A stretch of DNA of 64,000 nucleotides from Hofstenia miamia (lineage: Eukaryota > Xenacoelomorpha > Acoela > Hofsteniidae): positions 580,518 to 644,517 of the forward strand of contig CABFPE010000475.1 in assembly GCA_900660155.1 (NCBI GenBank). The letters are read 5' to 3'. This document shows positions 62,601 through 64,000 of the stretch, piece after piece (the stretch's first letter is position 1; each line of letters begins with the position of its first letter). The notes under the pieces were generated by a model. The model was not told the origin of the DNA. It saw only the letters and a program-made list of their open reading frames with translations, and did not search any database. Position numbers and translations under genes: made by a program.

Positions 62601-64000
62601 GACAAATTTGTTGGTAGCATTAATTCAATGTGATTTAAAGCCTTTTAAGTATATGTAGCACAATGATGTCTGAACCTTGTTGTTTGAATATTGAATTGGA
62701 ATTATATTTATCCACCATAACTAGAGCCCCAACCAAAACACCAAACTTAAACCCAGTCCTAAAATGTGGCTTTTAATAATAGAAAGGAGACATTACTAGT
62801 TTTTAAATTTACCTCTTAATTTAAATTTTAGTGACAGTCGAACAATGTTCGCCACTGAAATAAATGGAATACATGTAGTGTTTATCTCAAAGGCATTTAA
62901 GGAAAATATGTTTATCTTAAATACAGTATTTGCCATTTTAAAGTAAACTATTAATGAATTCTGGCAAATAAATACCAACTAAAGCACATTGACTCCAGAA
63001 TCTATGTCTAAATATATAATAAACAAAACATACGTTGCCTAACTAGTGTTGTTAGTTTATGCAATTGTTTGTTTATCAATTTTTTGATGCACGGCTTATG
63101 TATAACACGTATTAACGTATTAATTGTTGTCGGAATCCTAGTTGGAAATACGTGTTTTTTGCGTATTTTAAAAACCTAGCTTAAAATATGTATATTTACG
63201 CATTTTAGGAAATTATAAAAATAGCGAAAAGTACGTGTTCCTCATACTCTACTTAAACAGTTATTACCACAAAGAATGTTGTTGCCGCAAAGGATTCGCA
63301 CGCGTTTCGTTAATGAATACAAGCACAATCTAGACTAGAAGTAGAATCATATTTATATGCAAAAACTATTTTATGTAGATATGTGAAAAAATACATAGCG
63401 GGAATCGGAACGCCTTAAAAAATATAACATAGTGTTATTCTAACAAAAAATGTACATGTTCGTTCTCCTCCAGAAATCAGTTTCTTTTTAAATTGTATAT
63501 ATTTGTCCTTAAATTACAATGTAAAGGTGAACTGAATGAAACCGATTTGCTTGAAAATGGAAATTTTTTGTTGAAAGCTAATTTTTACTATATTTAGGTT
63601 CGTTTGGCACTGTGCAAGGCTCTGTTACTACTTAGGACAAAGAAGTTTGTAACTCCTCTCAAAGTCATCGAGGTGTTTTTTGAACTTATTGAATGTCAGG
63701 ATAAAGTTCTCCGCAAATTCATCAATGAACAAGTCATTGCCATCATTAAGCGAATGAATAAATTGAGCTGCAATGTCAGCGAAAACACGGCCATACAAAA
63801 TTTCCTTTTCAAGCATCTGTCAATGTCCATCTCGTCCGTTGCGAAAATTTCAATAGATTGTCTTATTGCTTGCTATAAGTCTAATGTCTGGCGAAGTGAG
63901 AAAGTTGTCAACATGATTGCTAAGGGAGGACTTTTTTCCAAGTCAACAAAGGTTTTGGTGGCCGCATTATCATTTTTCGTATCCCGGAATGACATGGGAG
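59659..64000 (+). CDS. SDAD1: SDA1/SDAD1 homologue, exons 1-2 (3' truncated by window)
   Basis: Nucleolar protein needed for 60S ribosomal subunit maturation and pre-60S export. Exon 1 is 59659-59931 (91 codons) and exon 2 is 63598-64000, running off the edge. The intron 59932-63597 has donor GTAAGT, acceptor TATTTAG and phase 0. Exon 1 encodes SSLLILQNHIKCDADGYLDD and FRLQPSDRASTFTDQLMFIA, then CYPKHLENFPQLL. Exon 2 continues VRLALCKALLLLRTKKFVTP and later STKVLVAALSFFV. These match the N-terminal domain of SDA1 family proteins nearly block for block (human has LPQLQNLIKRD, FLQQ, LCK/FCKALILLRNK, TKILVAALTFF). The chosen ATG has G at -3 and +4 and places the start where family proteins begin. 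The frame is also open for 61 codons upstream, but that part is hydrophobic and unlike the family. Together the two exons cover roughly the first third of the usual length. Confidence 0.93.
60520..60670 (+). pseudogene. Possible LINE reverse transcriptase scrap
   Basis: Short plus-strand pieces MLLYVHDIICS (compare LLYADDTxI) and, in another frame, LNNNLSAIERWFLTKIIQSK (compare LNxDLxxIExWxxxNxL) are in the right order for the segment around the catalytic motif of a LINE polymerase. They are too short and degenerate for certainty. Confidence 0.3.
61620..61985 (+). repeat. R1 dispersed repeat, copy inside the SDA1 intron
   Basis: Blocks in order: gacaaaccgatctttctcct, cacacatctatcggtgaatg, tgctcgaatgtaatgctgaa, aatttgtaccgaagtgtatt, ttaatgttcaggtaatcagt, the GC core gaggtgtgccgcgtgaaaaa and tcagaggtcgcggcgtcgaa, then a tail gaggagaaactctatagcct. 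This copy best preserves the GC-rich core. The sequence gcgtcgaattcgcg is loosely like a polymerase III B box. Confidence 0.65.

Larger units (their letters stand above)
59932..63597 (+). other. Intron 1 of the SDA1 homologue
   Basis: 3.7 kb intron, far longer than the 64-796 bp introns of the channel gene at the other end. It contains an R1 repeat (61620-61985) and a possible LINE scrap (60520-60670). 63090-63240 shows reiterated acgtattaa/tacgtgtt motifs of unknown meaning. Confidence 0.85.

Overview
The window is AT-rich nuclear DNA from a multicellular animal, most likely an invertebrate. It has spliced genes with GT-AG introns, animal gene families, and many decayed transposons. No bacterial-style operon, CRISPR array, rRNA or confident tRNA gene was seen. 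The sequence does not allow a species or phylum to be named. Only the two ends carry genes I can identify. The roughly 56 kb between them is intergenic or intronic DNA built largely from old mobile elements.

Left end (763-2974, minus strand): five consecutive exons of an anion-type Cys-loop ligand-gated channel. They cover the end of the extracellular domain, M1, M2 with a Pro-Ala-Arg anion filter, M3 and the start of the cytoplasmic loop. The splice phases of all five agree exactly. M4 lies beyond the left edge, and the signal peptide exons were not found with confidence. The exon before the Cys-loop carries an unusual insertion.

Right end (59659-64000, plus strand): the first two exons of an SDA1/SDAD1 homologue, a nucleolar 60S ribosome-assembly factor, separated by a 3.7 kb intron. 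The gene runs off the right edge.

Middle: a LINE fragment on each strand (about 6.5 and 28.5 kb). Several hAT-type non-autonomous elements are marked by 8-bp target duplications (9754-9816, 10354-11041, 31752-32220, 43341-44826, probably 51482-51787). There are two maT/mariner-like elements with broken transposases; one has a tandemly duplicated 5' part whose junction is the only N in the window. A Tc1-like relic lies near 57 kb. Two dispersed repeat families, here called R1 and R2, were recognised only by comparing parts of this window with each other. R1 has four clear copies and two doubtful ones; R2 has two.

No previously undescribed multi-gene system is evident. The most novel material is the R1 and R2 families, a 63-bp hAT miniature element, the channel insertion, and one exon-like open stretch near 43 kb with no recognised homologue.
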